Counted from the first letter of the stretch, positions 1 to 10,069 are shown. The stretch: 64,000 nt of DNA from Streptomyces niger (GCF_000718305.1 NZ_JOFQ01000029.1:3848-67847), one strand, 5' to 3'. Notes: generated from the letters alone by a model not told the origin. Program-made: numbers and translations.

Positions 1-1378
<1,378 letters not shown>

Positions 1379-2005
1379 GTCGGGCTGCTCCCCGGTGGTC
1401 GGAGGGTGGGTTGCGGTCGGCAGTCTGCGGCGCGGGCAGGCGGGTGCGGTGAGCGGGTGGTCGTCCACGCGTGTCGCACGTGGATCCGTACGCGTACCTC
1501 GGACGCGTACGAAGCACCCTCGGGCCGGACATGGCGGGTCCGGCCGGAATCACCTGGACGCGGTCGTCGCCCCGGGCGCGTTCCCTCACCGGGACCTGTA
1601 CGAACCCGGAGGTACTCGCCCTGGGCACACCTGTCCCCTGGCCGCAGCACGCAGTCCGTCGGAGGCCCTCTCTCCCTCGGCCGGTCCGCGGTGCGGGCCG
1701 ACCGACCGCCATCAGCAGCGACGTCTGGCACTGGGCACGAATCTACACCGATCGGCCCAGTGAACCCCAGCCCTTCAGGGAGGGTGCGGCGCGTCACACA
1801 CGTGCGGAAGGCGCCGCGGGCGCCGTGTGCCGCGGGGCTTCGGGGCATCGGGACATCGGGAAGGGACAGGACGGGGCGGAGTGCGGGTGGCCGTTACGGG
1901 TGGGGTGTGTGGTGGTGGGTTGGAGGGGTGGGGTTCGTGATGCAGGATGCGAAGTGCGCGGGAACACTTGCACGATCTTGCGCGGGAACTTGTGAGGAGA
2001 CTGAC
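1379..2005. other. Long intergenic region between ahcY and the PTS gene
   Basis: These 627 bases hold no convincing gene. Several frames are open only because of GC bias and have no family-like content. The region must carry the divergent promoters of ahcY and the PTS permease. It contains a 10-bp perfect palindrome GTACGCGTAC at 1488-1497 and, next to the PTS start, a direct repeat that is listed separately. I recognise no riboswitch in it. Confidence 0.6.
1955..1989 (+). promoter_or_regulatory. Direct repeat just upstream of the PTS gene, possible operator
   Basis: TGCGCGGGAAC occurs at 1955-1965 and again at 1979-1989, exactly 24 bp apart; after each copy a CTTG follows (with two extra bases, AC, in the first). 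The second copy abuts the ribosome site GAGGAGA (1994-2000) of the PTS gene. A regulator bound here would block transcription or translation start. That it is an operator is inference; the repeat itself is directly visible. Confidence 0.35.
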
Positions 2006-4435
2006 GTGACCAGCAGTTCAGCGGAGCCCCCGGAGGACGCGGGGGCCGCCGGGCAGGGCGGGCGAGGGCTGCGGCTGCTCGCGGTGACCGCCTGTCCGAC
2101 GGGCATCGCCCACACGTACATGGCCGCCGAGAAGCTGGCGCAGGCCGCCGAGGCGCTCGGCCACGAGATGAAGGTGGAGACGCAGGGCTCGATCGGGGCC
2201 GAGAACGTACTGTCTGACAACGATGTCAGAGACGCCGACGGCATCATCATCGCGGCGGACAAGGACGTCGACCGGAGCAGGTTCGCCGGCAAGCGGCTGG
2301 TCGTGGTCGGGGTGGCCGAGGGCATCCACCACCCCGAGGAGCTGATCGAGCGGGTGCGGACGGCGCCGGTGCACGGCGGGGAGGGCGCCGCGGCGGCCGG
2401 TGGCGGCGGGGCCGGTACGGGTTCCGCGGGCGCGGCCGGCCGCGGCGGCCGCGGTGGCGGCGGCAAGGAGCGCAGCGTCGCGTACAAGGCGCTGATGAAC
2501 GGCGTCAGTTACATGATCCCGTTCGTGGTGGTGGGCGGTCTGCTCATCGCCGTCTCGCTGGCGCTGGGCGGCCATCCGCAGGCCGACGGCGGGCTCGTCA
2601 TCCCCGACGGCTCGTTCTGGAAGCACGTCAACGACATCGGGACGATCGGCTTCACGCTGATGGTGCCGATCCTGTCCGGGTACATCGCGTACGCGATCGG
2701 GGACCGGCCCGCGCTGGTACCGGGCATGATCGGCGGGTGGATCGCCAATACGGGCGCGCTGTACGACTCCAAGTCGGGTGCGGGCTTCATCGGGGCGATC
2801 GTCACCGGCTTCCTGGCCGGGTATCTGGTCCTGTGGATCAAGAAGGTCCGGGTACCGAAGTTCGTCCAGCCGATCATGCCGATCATCGTGATCCCGATCG
2901 TGGCGACGACGGCGCTGGGGCTCTTCTTCATCTACGTCATCGGACAGCCGATCTCCTGGGTGTTCGAGCATCTGACGAGCTGGCTGGGCGGCCTTACGGG
3001 GTCCAGCGCGGCGCTGCTCGGCATCATCCTCGGGCTGATGATCGCCTTCGACATGGGCGGGCCGGTCAACAAGACGGCGTTCCTCTTCGGCGCGGGCCTG
3101 GTGTCCAAGAACCCCGAGATCATGGGCATGTGCGCGGCCGCGATCCCGGTGCCGCCGCTCGGGCAGGGCCTGGCGACGCTGATCCGCCGCCGGCTCTACG
3201 ACGACCAGGAGCGGGAGACGGGACTCGCGGCGCTGTTCATGGGGTGCTTCGGCATCACGGAGGGCGCGATCCCGTTCGCGGCGGGGCGGCCGGCGCGGGT
3301 CATCCCGTCCAACATGCTCGGCGGTGCGGTGGCCGGCGCGCTGGCGGGCCTGGCCGGCGTCACAGACAACGTGCCGCACGGCGGGCCGATCGTGGCCGTG
3401 CTGGGCGCGGTGGGCGGCGTCGCGATGTTCTTCGTGGCGGTCGCGGCCGGCACGGTCGTCACCGCGCTGAGCACGGTGACGCTGCTGTCGATGGCGGAGC
3501 GCAAGGGCGCCGGTGTCGTCGGTGGCGTCGGTAATGCCGATGGCGTCGGTGGCATCGGTGGCGCCGGGGAGGCGGGTGCGCCCGGTCCCGCCGCCGCTGC
3601 GGAGCCGGCCCTCGCGGGTGCGTCCGCGGCGGGCACGGCAGCCGCCGGCGCGCGGGGGGCGAGCGTCGCGGCGCCGGCCACCGGTACGGGTACGGGTACG
3701 GGTACGGCAGCAGGCACCGGCACGGGTACGGCAGCAGGCGCCGGTACGGGTACGGCAGCAGGCGCCGGTACGGAGGCCGAAACGGTCGGCCGTACGGACG
3801 CGGCGGCGCGTACCGACGCGGACGCCGCAGCCCGTACGAACACCACTGCCCGTACCGACGCCGACGCCGCAGCCCGTACGGACACGGCTGCGGATGCGGA
3901 GGTGGAAGCCGGCGCACGGGCCGGCACCAAGGCCGACCCCGGGCCGGAGGCTCCCGCCGACGCCGACGCGACCGGCGCCGCCGTCCTTTCCGGCTATCTC
4001 ACCCCCGCCACCGTCAAGACGCGCCTCGACGCCACCGAGAAGGAGGCGGCGATCCGGGAGATGGCGGAGTTGGCGGCCGGGGCCGGGAAGGTCGCGGACG
4101 TGGCCGAGCTGGTGCGGGTGGCGCTCGCGCGGGAGGCGCAGGGCACCACCGGGCTGGGTGAGGAGATCGCGATCCCGCATGCCAAGACGGACGCGGTGAC
4201 GGCGCCGGTCGTCGGGTTCGCGCGGTCTCCCGAAGGCATCGACTGGGGGTCGCTGGACGGCACGCTCGCGAAGCTGGTCTTCATGATCTCCGTACCGGAG
4301 GCGGCGGCGGGCGACGAGCATCTGCGGATCCTCGCGCTGCTGTCGCGGAAGCTGATGGACACGGACTTCCGGGCGCGGCTGCAGGCGGCACCGGACAACG
4401 ACGCGATCATGGCCGTACTCGCCGAGATCCAGTAA
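2006..4435 (+). CDS. Fructose-type PTS permease, fused IIB-IIC-IIA
   Basis: This permease takes up and phosphorylates a sugar, probably fructose or a relative, using phosphate from HPr. Domains in order: IIB at about residues 18-120, with the phospho-cysteine motif ACPTGIAHTYMAAEK; a Gly/Ala-rich linker; a multi-spanning IIC membrane domain at about 160-500, starting near YKALMNGVSYMIPF; a low-complexity linker of about 160 residues; and a C-terminal IIA with the phospho-histidine motif EIAIPHAKTDAV. The protein has 809 residues. The GTG at 2006 is preceded by GAGGAGA five bases away, and it restores a sensible N terminus; the open frame further upstream is antisense to ahcY. No fruK or fruR-type gene adjoins it. 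The usual Streptomyces FruA has, as I recall, IIA first, so this looks like a second, differently arranged fructose-family permease. The substrate is not proven. Confidence 0.88.
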   Translation: MTSSSAEPPEDAGAAGQGGRGLRLLAVTACPTGIAHTYMAAEKLAQAAEALGHEMKVETQGSIGAENVLSDNDVRDADGIIIAADKDVDRSRFAGKRLVVVGVAEGIHHPEELIERVRTAPVHGGEGAAAAGGGGAGTGSAGAAGRGGRGGGGKERSVAYKALMNGVSYMIPFVVVGGLLIAVSLALGGHPQADGGLVIPDGSFWKHVNDIGTIGFTLMVPILSGYIAYAIGDRPALVPGMIGGWIANTGALYDSKSGAGFIGAIVTGFLAGYLVLWIKKVRVPKFVQPIMPIIVIPIVATTALGLFFIYVIGQPISWVFEHLTSWLGGLTGSSAALLGIILGLMIAFDMGGPVNKTAFLFGAGLVSKNPEIMGMCAAAIPVPPLGQGLATLIRRRLYDDQERETGLAALFMGCFGITEGAIPFAAGRPARVIPSNMLGGAVAGALAGLAGVTDNVPHGGPIVAVLGAVGGVAMFFVAVAAGTVVTALSTVTLLSMAERKGAGVVGGVGNADGVGGIGGAGEAGAPGPAAAAEPALAGASAAGTAAAGARGASVAAPATGTGTGTGTAAGTGTGTAAGAGTGTAAGAGTEAETVGRTDAAARTDADAAARTNTTARTDADAAARTDTAADAEVEAGARAGTKADPGPEAPADADATGAAVLSGYLTPATVKTRLDATEKEAAIREMAELAAGAGKVADVAELVRVALAREAQGTTGLGEEIAIPHAKTDAVTAPVVGFARSPEGIDWGSLDGTLAKLVFMISVPEAAAGDEHLRILALLSRKLMDTDFRARLQAAPDNDAIMAVLAEIQ
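3681..3890 (+). repeat. In-frame tandem repeats in the IIC-IIA linker of the PTS gene
   Basis: Three copies of a 24-bp unit (GGTACGGGTACGGCAGCAGG plus four bases) lie at 3695-3718, 3719-3742 and 3743-3766, flanked by further GGTACG hexamers. They are followed at about 3791-3890 by alternating 18- and 24-bp units beginning CGTAC. They encode Gly-Thr/Ala runs and then repeats of R-T-D-A-D-A-A-A. All units are multiples of three, so copy-number change would lengthen or shorten the linker without a frameshift. Confidence 0.85.
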
Positions 4436-4472
4436 CCGGACACCGGTGGCCGTACCGGCCACCCGTACGACG

Positions 4473-4514
4473 AAGGGCCCCGCACTCACCGGAGGAGGTG
4501 AGTGCGGGGCCCTT
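4473..4514. terminator. Bidirectional terminator, PTS gene / cation transporter
   Basis: An 18-bp perfect inverted repeat (AAGGGCCCCGCACTCACC and its complement) encloses a 6-base loop. It lies between two convergent genes and starts with A-residues on one side and ends with T-residues on the other. Confidence 0.85.
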
Positions 4515-4526
4515 GCGCGTGACGGG

Positions 4527-5474
4527 TCAGGCGCCCGGCACCGACGTGCCCGAGGCCGCGGCCTCCGCGCTGTAGATGTCCGGCTCCAGGTAGATGACGC
4601 GGGCGATCGGTACGGCGGCGCGGATGCGGTCCTCCGCCGCGTTGATCGCGTCGGCGACCTCCGTGGCCGTGTCGTCGTGCTGAACCGCGATCTTCGCGGC
4701 GACCAGCAGCTCCTCGGGACCGAGGTGGAGGGTGCGCATGTGGATGACGCGGGTGACGGTGTCGCCGTCGACGATGGCCGCGCGGATCTTGGCGACCTGG
4801 TCGGCGCCCGCCGCCTCGCCCAGCAGCAGCGACTTGGTCTCGGCCGCCAGGACCAGGGCGATCAGTACGAGCAGCACGCCGATGCACATGGTGCCGATGC
4901 CGTCCCAGACGCCCTCACCGGTGATGAGGGTGAGGCAGACGCCGAGCAGCGCGAGGACCAGGCCGACGAGCGCGCCGAAGTCCTCCAGGAGGACGACCGG
5001 CAGCTCGGGGGCCTTGGCGCGGCGGACGAACTGGGCCCAGGACTGCTGGCCGCGCAGGGAGTTCGACTCCTTGATGGCCGTGGTGAAGGAGAAGCCCTCG
5101 GCGACGATCGCGAAGACCAGGACGCCCACCGGCCAGTACCAGTGCTCCAGCTCGTGCGGGTGCTGGATCTTCTCCCAGCCTTCGTACAGCGCGAAGACGC
5201 CGCCGATCGTGAAGAGCACGATGGAGACGAGGAAGCCGTAGATGTAGCGCTCGCGGCCGTAACCGAAGGGATGCTCCTCGGTGGCGGCGCGCTTGGCCTT
5301 CTTGCCGCCCAGCAGCAGCAGGCCCTGGTTGCCGGAGTCGGCGATGGAGTGCACGCCCTCGGCGAGCATGGAGGACGAACCGCTGAAGGCGAACGCCACG
5401 AACTTCGCTACCGCGATGGCCAGATTGGCGCCCAGCGCCGCGACGATGGCCTTGGTGCCGCCTGATGCACTCAT
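4527..5474 (-). CDS. Cation diffusion facilitator (CDF/ZnT9-like) transporter
   Basis: A membrane exporter of divalent cations (Zn, Fe or similar) driven by proton exchange. The 315-residue protein has about six membrane segments and a cytoplasmic C-terminal domain. Segment 2 carries the usual metal motif HSIADSGNQ (HxxxD). The matching site in segment 5 reads LLEDFGALVG, so the second histidine of the common HxxxD pair is replaced by glutamate, as in the ZnT9-like branch. The C-terminal domain (about residues 205-300) has the HMRTLHLGPEELLVAAKI stretch typical of CDF cytoplasmic domains. It is the last gene of the minus-strand run from manB and ends at a strong terminator. A GGAAGG lies 14 bases before the ATG, a little far, so the start is probable rather than certain. 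Confidence 0.85.
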   Translation of the reverse strand: MSASGGTKAIVAALGANLAIAVAKFVAFAFSGSSSMLAEGVHSIADSGNQGLLLLGGKKAKRAATEEHPFGYGRERYIYGFLVSIVLFTIGGVFALYEGWEKIQHPHELEHWYWPVGVLVFAIVAEGFSFTTAIKESNSLRGQQSWAQFVRRAKAPELPVVLLEDFGALVGLVLALLGVCLTLITGEGVWDGIGTMCIGVLLVLIALVLAAETKSLLLGEAAGADQVAKIRAAIVDGDTVTRVIHMRTLHLGPEELLVAAKIAVQHDDTATEVADAINAAEDRIRAAVPIARVIYLEPDIYSAEAAASGTSVPGA

Positions 5475-5564
5475 GAGTGCCGCATGTCCCTTCCGTCGAC
5501 CGGGCTTTACCGCCCCTTTAACCCCATGGGGAGGTCATTCTCGCACCCGTAACAGTGGCCTGCA

Positions 5565-6776
5565 TCAGACGACCACGGTGGCGCGGAAGAGCGTGCCCTC
5601 ACCGGTCACGGCGATTTCCTCCCCGGCCGGGACGAAGGCGGACTCACCGGGCGCGAGTGCCAGTTGCCGGGCCGGGTCCGGCTCGCCGGCGTCCCGCAGG
5701 ACGACGGAGCCCGCCGTGCAGAGCAGGATCTGCGGCGTACGGTTCGCCAGCGGCACCGGCGCGGCGCCGGGGGCCAGGACGTACCGCGAGAGCCGGAACT
5801 CGTCGATGGGGGTGTCGTAGACCTCCTCGCCCGACGGGCCGGCCTCCGGGCGCAGCACGCCCGCGTCGCCCGGCTCGAAGCGGACGACGCGCAGCAGTTC
5901 GGGGACGTCCACGTGCTTCGGGGTGAGGCCGCAGCGGAGCACGTTGTCGGAGTTGGCCATCAGCTCGACGCCGAGGCCGTTGAGGTAGGCGTGCGGGATG
6001 CCGGCGCCGAGGAAGAGGGCCTCGCCGGGCTGGAGCGTGACGTAGTTGAGCAGCATCGCGGCGATGACGCCGGGGTCGCCCGGGTAGTGGTGGGCGATGG
6101 CGGCGTACGCGGCGTAGGACTCGGCGTGGGGGCCGCCGGCCTTGCCCAGGCGCTCGGCGGCGGCGGTGGCCTCGCCGACCGTCTCGGCCATGGCGTGCTT
6201 GTCGGCGGTGAGGACGGCGGTGAGCACCTCGCGCAGCGCGTCCTCCTCAGGGCCCGCGTGCAGGAGGTCGACGTACGGCTTGAGGCTGTCGACGCCCAGG
6301 CCGGCGAGCAGGTCGGCGGCCTCGGCCGGGTGCCGGAAGCCGCACAGGCCGTCGAAGGGGGTGAGCGCGCAGATCAGCTCGGGCTTGTGGTTGGCGTCCT
6401 TGTAGTTGCGGTGCGGCGCGTCGATCGGGACGCCGCGCCGCTCCTCGTCGGCGAAGCCCTCCTCGGCCTGCGCGAGGTCGGGGTGGACCTGGAGGGAGAG
6501 CGGGGAGCCGGCCGCGAGCAGCTTGAGCAGGAAGGGCAGGCGGGGCCCGAAGGCGCGTACGGCGTCGGCGCCGAGTTCGATCTCCGGGTCCTCGTCGATG
6601 ATCTCGGCCAGGGACTGCGGACCGATGCCCCGGTCGACGCGGGACGGCGCGCCGGGGTGGGCGCCCATCCACATCTCCGCCTGCGGCTCACCGGTCGGCT
6701 CGACGCCGAGCAGGTAAGGGATCGCGGTGGTGGACCCCCAGGCGTAGGGGCGCACGGTGTTGGTGAGGCGGTCCAT
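5565..6776 (-). CDS. manA: Mannose-6-phosphate isomerase, class I
   Basis: Interconverts fructose-6-phosphate and mannose-6-phosphate, the entry to GDP-mannose. The 403-residue protein starts MDRLTNTVRPYAWGSTTAI, a typical type I beginning. Zinc-ligand motifs follow in SLQVHPDLAQAEEGF and ANHKPELICALTPFDGLCG, and a catalytic-arginine region lies towards the end of the cupin fold. The reading frame is open further upstream to 6935, but that extension is a low-complexity SDRRLSD repeat; the ATG at 6776 has an AGGAG ten bases before it and matches family N termini, so I start there. It lies downstream of the SIS gene and upstream of the CDF gene. Together with manB (8.5 kb) and the ManC-like gene (24 kb) it completes a GDP-mannose route. 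Confidence 0.93.
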   Translation of the reverse strand: MDRLTNTVRPYAWGSTTAIPYLLGVEPTGEPQAEMWMGAHPGAPSRVDRGIGPQSLAEIIDEDPEIELGADAVRAFGPRLPFLLKLLAAGSPLSLQVHPDLAQAEEGFADEERRGVPIDAPHRNYKDANHKPELICALTPFDGLCGFRHPAEAADLLAGLGVDSLKPYVDLLHAGPEEDALREVLTAVLTADKHAMAETVGEATAAAERLGKAGGPHAESYAAYAAIAHHYPGDPGVIAAMLLNYVTLQPGEALFLGAGIPHAYLNGLGVELMANSDNVLRCGLTPKHVDVPELLRVVRFEPGDAGVLRPEAGPSGEEVYDTPIDEFRLSRYVLAPGAAPVPLANRTPQILLCTAGSVVLRDAGEPDPARQLALAPGESAFVPAGEEIAVTGEGTLFRATVVV

Positions 6777-6840
6777 GGCGGGCGGGCTCCTGTAGTGATC
6801 GGTAGGGGCGGTGACGGCGACCGGACGGGCGGTGGAGCGG

Positions 6841-6921
6841 CGGTCCGAGGGGCGACGGTCCGAGAGACGACGGTCCGAGTCCGAGAGACGACTGTCCGAG
6901 TCCGAGAGAGGACGGTCCGAG
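6841..6921. repeat. Short direct repeats between the SIS gene and manA
   Basis: The word GTCCGAG occurs five times in about 80 bases, within longer units such as CGACGGTCCGAGTCCGAGAG and CGACTGTCCGAGTCCGAGAG. The array lies in the 168-base gap between the SIS-domain stop and the manA start. It is probably non-coding, since manA has a good start and ribosome site downstream of it. Confidence 0.7.
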
Positions 6922-6944
6922 GGGGCGGCGCGCACCGCCCCGCC

Positions 6945-8090
6945 TCATGATCCCTCGGCTCCGGCGAGCGCCAGGTAAACGGCGGCGAAATCCGTGGTGG
7001 CCAGGAGTTGTGCGGCGTTCTCCAAAGGACTGCCCTCGCTCTCCGCTTCGAGCTCGCTGACCGGGGTGTCCCGTTCCAGGGCGAGGTCGCGGGCTGTGGG
7101 GGCTGCGGACAGCGGGCCCGGCGGGCCCTCACGGAGCAGCAGAGCGCGGGCGCGCAGCGTCTCGGGCTGCTCGACCCGGTCACGGAAGAAATCGTCCGGG
7201 TCGGCACCGGCCGCGAGCGCTCCGGCCAGCAGCATGCCGTGCGCGGTGAGCGCCTCGGGGAGCTCGGCGGCGAGCGCGGGGCGGCCCGCGAGGCCGGTCA
7301 GCACGGTCGCGAAGTGCCGGCCGACGGCGCCCGCGACGGTGCCCTCGGTCCAGATCAGCGGGAGGCTGTCGGCGAGCTCGGCGGCGAGGGTCTTGGCGGG
7401 GTTGCCGTACGTGGCGGCGGCCGGGCCGCACTCGGCGGCGACCTGGTCGAGCTTGTCGGCGAGCCGGGACAGCTCGTCGGCCGGCGCGTTGATCAGCCCG
7501 ATCCGGTCGGCGAGCACGAGCAGCGGGGTGAGCAGCGACCAGAGGGTGCCGGGCGCGGCGGGCGGCGCGCCCTCGACGTCGAACTCGCCGTCGTACGGGG
7601 TGGTCGCGAGCGGTACGGCGAGCCCGCGGGCCTGGGTGAGGGCGTCGGCGAGCGGGCTGCCGGCCGGGGTGACACCGACGACGGAGCAGCCCCGCCGGTA
7701 GGCGTTCTCGACCAGCTCGGCGAGGCCGGTGTCGGCGCCGTCGGGCGCGGCGAGGAGCAGCAGGTCCAGCGGGCCCGTCCAGCCGGGCAGGGACCAGCGC
7801 AGGGCGCCGGGGACGGGGGCGACGCCGGTGGGCCGGATCGACGTCACGGGGCAGCTGCCGCCGCCGAGGGCGCCGAAGAGGTCGGCGACGCAGGGGGCGG
7901 CGGGGGCGGGGCCCGCGACGAGAACGGTGCGCGGGCGGCCGTCGGGCGCGAGGTCCGGTATGCCGGCCTCGGCGGCGTTCCGTGCCGCGGTGCGTACGCG
8001 GGCGCCGGACTCGGCCACGGCGCGCAGCAGGCCGTACCGGTCCGCCTCGGCCAGGGCCTCGGGGGCGTCGAGAAGTGACTCGTCGAGCAT
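6945..8090 (-). CDS. SIS-domain protein (phosphosugar isomerase-like)
   Basis: The protein has 381 residues. It resembles the bacterial phosphoglucose/phosphomannose-isomerase-like SIS family found beside manA and manB in actinomycetes. It begins MLDESLLDAPEALAEADRYG. An N-terminal SIS-like segment (about residues 40-180) contains VENAYRRGCSVVGVTPAGSP, and a second part carries TYGNPAKTLAAELADSLPLI and a C-terminal LLATTDFAAVYLAL. The ATG at 8090 follows GAAGG at eleven bases; the longer open frame upstream runs through the Trm112 gene and is rejected. Its place between manB/Trm112 and manA suggests a sugar-phosphate role in mannose metabolism, but the substrate is not shown by the sequence. 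Confidence 0.75.
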   Translation of the reverse strand: MLDESLLDAPEALAEADRYGLLRAVAESGARVRTAARNAAEAGIPDLAPDGRPRTVLVAGPAPAAPCVADLFGALGGGSCPVTSIRPTGVAPVPGALRWSLPGWTGPLDLLLLAAPDGADTGLAELVENAYRRGCSVVGVTPAGSPLADALTQARGLAVPLATTPYDGEFDVEGAPPAAPGTLWSLLTPLLVLADRIGLINAPADELSRLADKLDQVAAECGPAAATYGNPAKTLAAELADSLPLIWTEGTVAGAVGRHFATVLTGLAGRPALAAELPEALTAHGMLLAGALAAGADPDDFFRDRVEQPETLRARALLLREGPPGPLSAAPTARDLALERDTPVSELEAESEGSPLENAAQLLATTDFAAVYLALAGAEGS

Positions 8091-8151
8091 GGTGATGCTG
8101 CCTTCCGGTCGCCGGGCGGGCCGGGCGGCGCCGGCCGCTGCCCCAGGATTC

Positions 8152-8334
8152 TCAGGCCGGCTTGCGCGCCTCGTCCACGAGGAGGACGGGGATGCCGTCG
8201 CGCACGGGGTAGGCGAGACCGCAACCGGTGCCGGTGCAGACCAGCTCGGCGGGGTCGTCGGCGGACTTGTCCGCGAGCGGGGCGTGGCACGCCGGGCAGG
8301 CGAGGATCTCGAGGAGGCTGGCTTCGACCGGCAT
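8152..8334 (-). CDS. Trm112-family small zinc-binding protein
   Basis: A 60-residue protein with two paired cysteine motifs, CPACHAPL and [12 protein letters not shown], followed by [15 protein letters not shown]. This is the pattern of the Trm112p/YcaR family. Eukaryotic Trm112 activates methyltransferases; the bacterial members' role is poorly known. It lies 61 bases upstream of the SIS gene in the same direction, in the manB-manA run, an association I recall as conserved in Streptomyces. The start has only a moderate ribosome site (GAAGGGG in GAAGGGGTCGCCACC). Confidence 0.85.
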   Translation of the reverse strand: MPVEASLLEILACPACHAPLADKSADDPAELVCTGTGCGLAYPVRDGIPVLLVDEARKPA

Positions 8335-8485
8335 GGTGGCGACCCCTTCAGGGTGATGATGTGTTTCGCCTCGTCAGCGTACCGCCGGGTGGCGGCCGGG
8401 AGCGCCTTTCGGCCGGTGGGCCGCGGTACGCGGCCAGGTCGCGCTTGAGGACGTGGGCACGCGGGGCCCGTCGGAACCACCGTAC

Positions 8486-8530
8486 GGCGGGGCCGGCGCG
8501 CGGGCTTCCGCACCCGTCGCCGGCCCCGCC
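8486..8530 (-). terminator. Hairpin downstream of manB
   Basis: A 13-bp perfect stem, GGCGGGGCCGGCG paired with its complement at 8518-8530, encloses a 19-base loop that can itself fold. It sits 20 bases beyond the manB stop and before the Trm112 gene. No clear U-tract follows, so it may only attenuate. Confidence 0.5.
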
Positions 8531-8549
8531 TCCGTGGCGGCGCGCCGCG

Positions 8550-9908
8550 TCAGCCGCGGACGATGGCCAGGACCTCGTCGCGGACGCGGTCGACGGTGGC
8601 CGCGTCCCGGCCCTCGGCGTTCAGGCGCAGCAGCGGCTCGGTGTTGGAGGGGCGGAGGTTGAACCACCAGTCGGTGGCGGTGACGGTCAGGCCGTCCAGC
8701 TCGTCCAGCTCCACGCCCTCGCGGCCCTCGTAGGCGGCCTTGATCGCGGCGAGTCGGCCGGCCTGGTCGTCGACGGTGCTGTTGATCTCGCCGGAGGCGG
8801 CGTACCGGTCGTACTGCGCGACCAGGCCCGAGAGCGGGCCGTCCTGGCCGCCGAGCGCCGCCAGGACGTGCATGGCGGCGAGCATGCCGGTGTCGGCGTT
8901 CCAGAAGTCGCGGAAGTAGTAGTGCGCGGAGTGCTCGCCGCCGAAGATCGCGCCGGTCCTGGCCATCTCGGCCTTGATGAAGGAGTGGCCGACGCGGGTG
9001 CGGACGGGCCGGCCGCCGCTCTCCTTGACCACCTCCGGGACGGACCAGGAGGTGATGCAGTTGTGGATCACCGTGGCGCCCGGCTCCTTGGCCAGCTCGC
9101 GCGAGGCGACCAGTGCGGTGATGGCCGAGGGCGAGACCGGGTCGCCGTTCTCGTCGACGACGAAGCAGCGGTCGGCGTCGCCGTCGAAGGCCAGGCCGAG
9201 GTCGGCGCCGGTCTCCCGGACGCGGGCCTGGAGGTCGACGATGTTCTTCGGGTCCAGCGGGTTGGCCTCGTGGTTCGGGAAGGTGCCGTCCAGCTCGAAG
9301 TACATCGGGTCCAGCTCCACCGGCAGGCCCTGGAAGACGGTGGGGACGGTGTGGCCGCCCATGCCGTTGCCCGCGTCCACCACGACCTTCAACGGCCGGA
9401 TGTGCACCAGGTCCACCAGGGAGCGCAGGTGGGCCGCGTAGTCGCCCAGCACGTCGCGCTGGGTGACGGAGCCGGTCTCCGCGACGGGCTCGGGGGCGCC
9501 GTTCTCGAGCCACCCCTCCACCAGGGCGCGGATGTCGGCGAGGCCGGTGTCCTGGCCGACCGGGGCCGCGCCGGCCCGGCACATCTTGATGCCGTTGTAC
9601 TGGGCGGGGTTGTGCGACGCGGTGAACATCGCGCCCGGCAGGTCCAGCGCGCCGCTCGCGTAGTACAGCTCGTCGGTCGAGCACAGCCCGATCTCGGTGA
9701 CGTCGGCCCCGCGCCCGGCGGCACCGCGGGCGAACGCACGGGACAGGCCCGGCGAGGACGGCCGCATGTCGTGCCCGATGACGATCCCGTCCGCCTCGGT
9801 GACCTGGACGAAGGCCGCTCCGAACAGCTCGGCCAGCCCCTCGTCCCACTGATCGGGGACCACACCGCGCACGTCGTACGCCTTCACGATCTGCGACAGA
9901 TCAGCCAC
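8550..9908 (-). CDS. manB: Phosphomannomutase / phosphoglucomutase
   Basis: Converts mannose-6-phosphate to mannose-1-phosphate (and often the glucose equivalents). The 452-residue protein has the four-domain alpha-D-phosphohexomutase layout: the N terminus reads DLSQIVKAYDVRGVVPDQW, the phosphoserine loop MFTASHNPAQYNGIK lies near residue 100, the metal loop LAFDGDADRCFVVDE near residue 240, and a sugar-binding GEHSAHYYFRDFW near residue 320. An AGGAGG (9915-9920) lies six bases before the GTG at 9908, whereas a second GTG at 9914 directly abuts it; the inner one is therefore the start. As I recall, the S. coelicolor counterpart is SCO3028, whose product feeds protein O-mannosylation. The open frame upstream belongs to shadow sequence over the lactate permease. 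Confidence 0.92.
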   Translation of the reverse strand: MADLSQIVKAYDVRGVVPDQWDEGLAELFGAAFVQVTEADGIVIGHDMRPSSPGLSRAFARGAAGRGADVTEIGLCSTDELYYASGALDLPGAMFTASHNPAQYNGIKMCRAGAAPVGQDTGLADIRALVEGWLENGAPEPVAETGSVTQRDVLGDYAAHLRSLVDLVHIRPLKVVVDAGNGMGGHTVPTVFQGLPVELDPMYFELDGTFPNHEANPLDPKNIVDLQARVRETGADLGLAFDGDADRCFVVDENGDPVSPSAITALVASRELAKEPGATVIHNCITSWSVPEVVKESGGRPVRTRVGHSFIKAEMARTGAIFGGEHSAHYYFRDFWNADTGMLAAMHVLAALGGQDGPLSGLVAQYDRYAASGEINSTVDDQAGRLAAIKAAYEGREGVELDELDGLTVTATDWWFNLRPSNTEPLLRLNAEGRDAATVDRVRDEVLAIVRG

Positions 9909-10069
9909 AGCCACCCTCCTGAGGTCTCTTCGGGTCACCCAAGCTACCGGGAAGATCTGTGGCCCAGCCGTGAACCATCGGTGAACGATGTTCCCGTACG
10001 ACTGCTTCCGGCCCGAAATCGACCGGACGGGATGGCTTCGTGGCCGGGCGCGGCGGTCCCGGCGACTGC

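Noticed and set aside
6777..6935. N-terminal extension of ManA with SDRRLSD repeats
   Set aside because: ManA homology begins at MDRLTNTVRPYAWG, with AGGAG before that ATG; the extension is low-complexity spacer.
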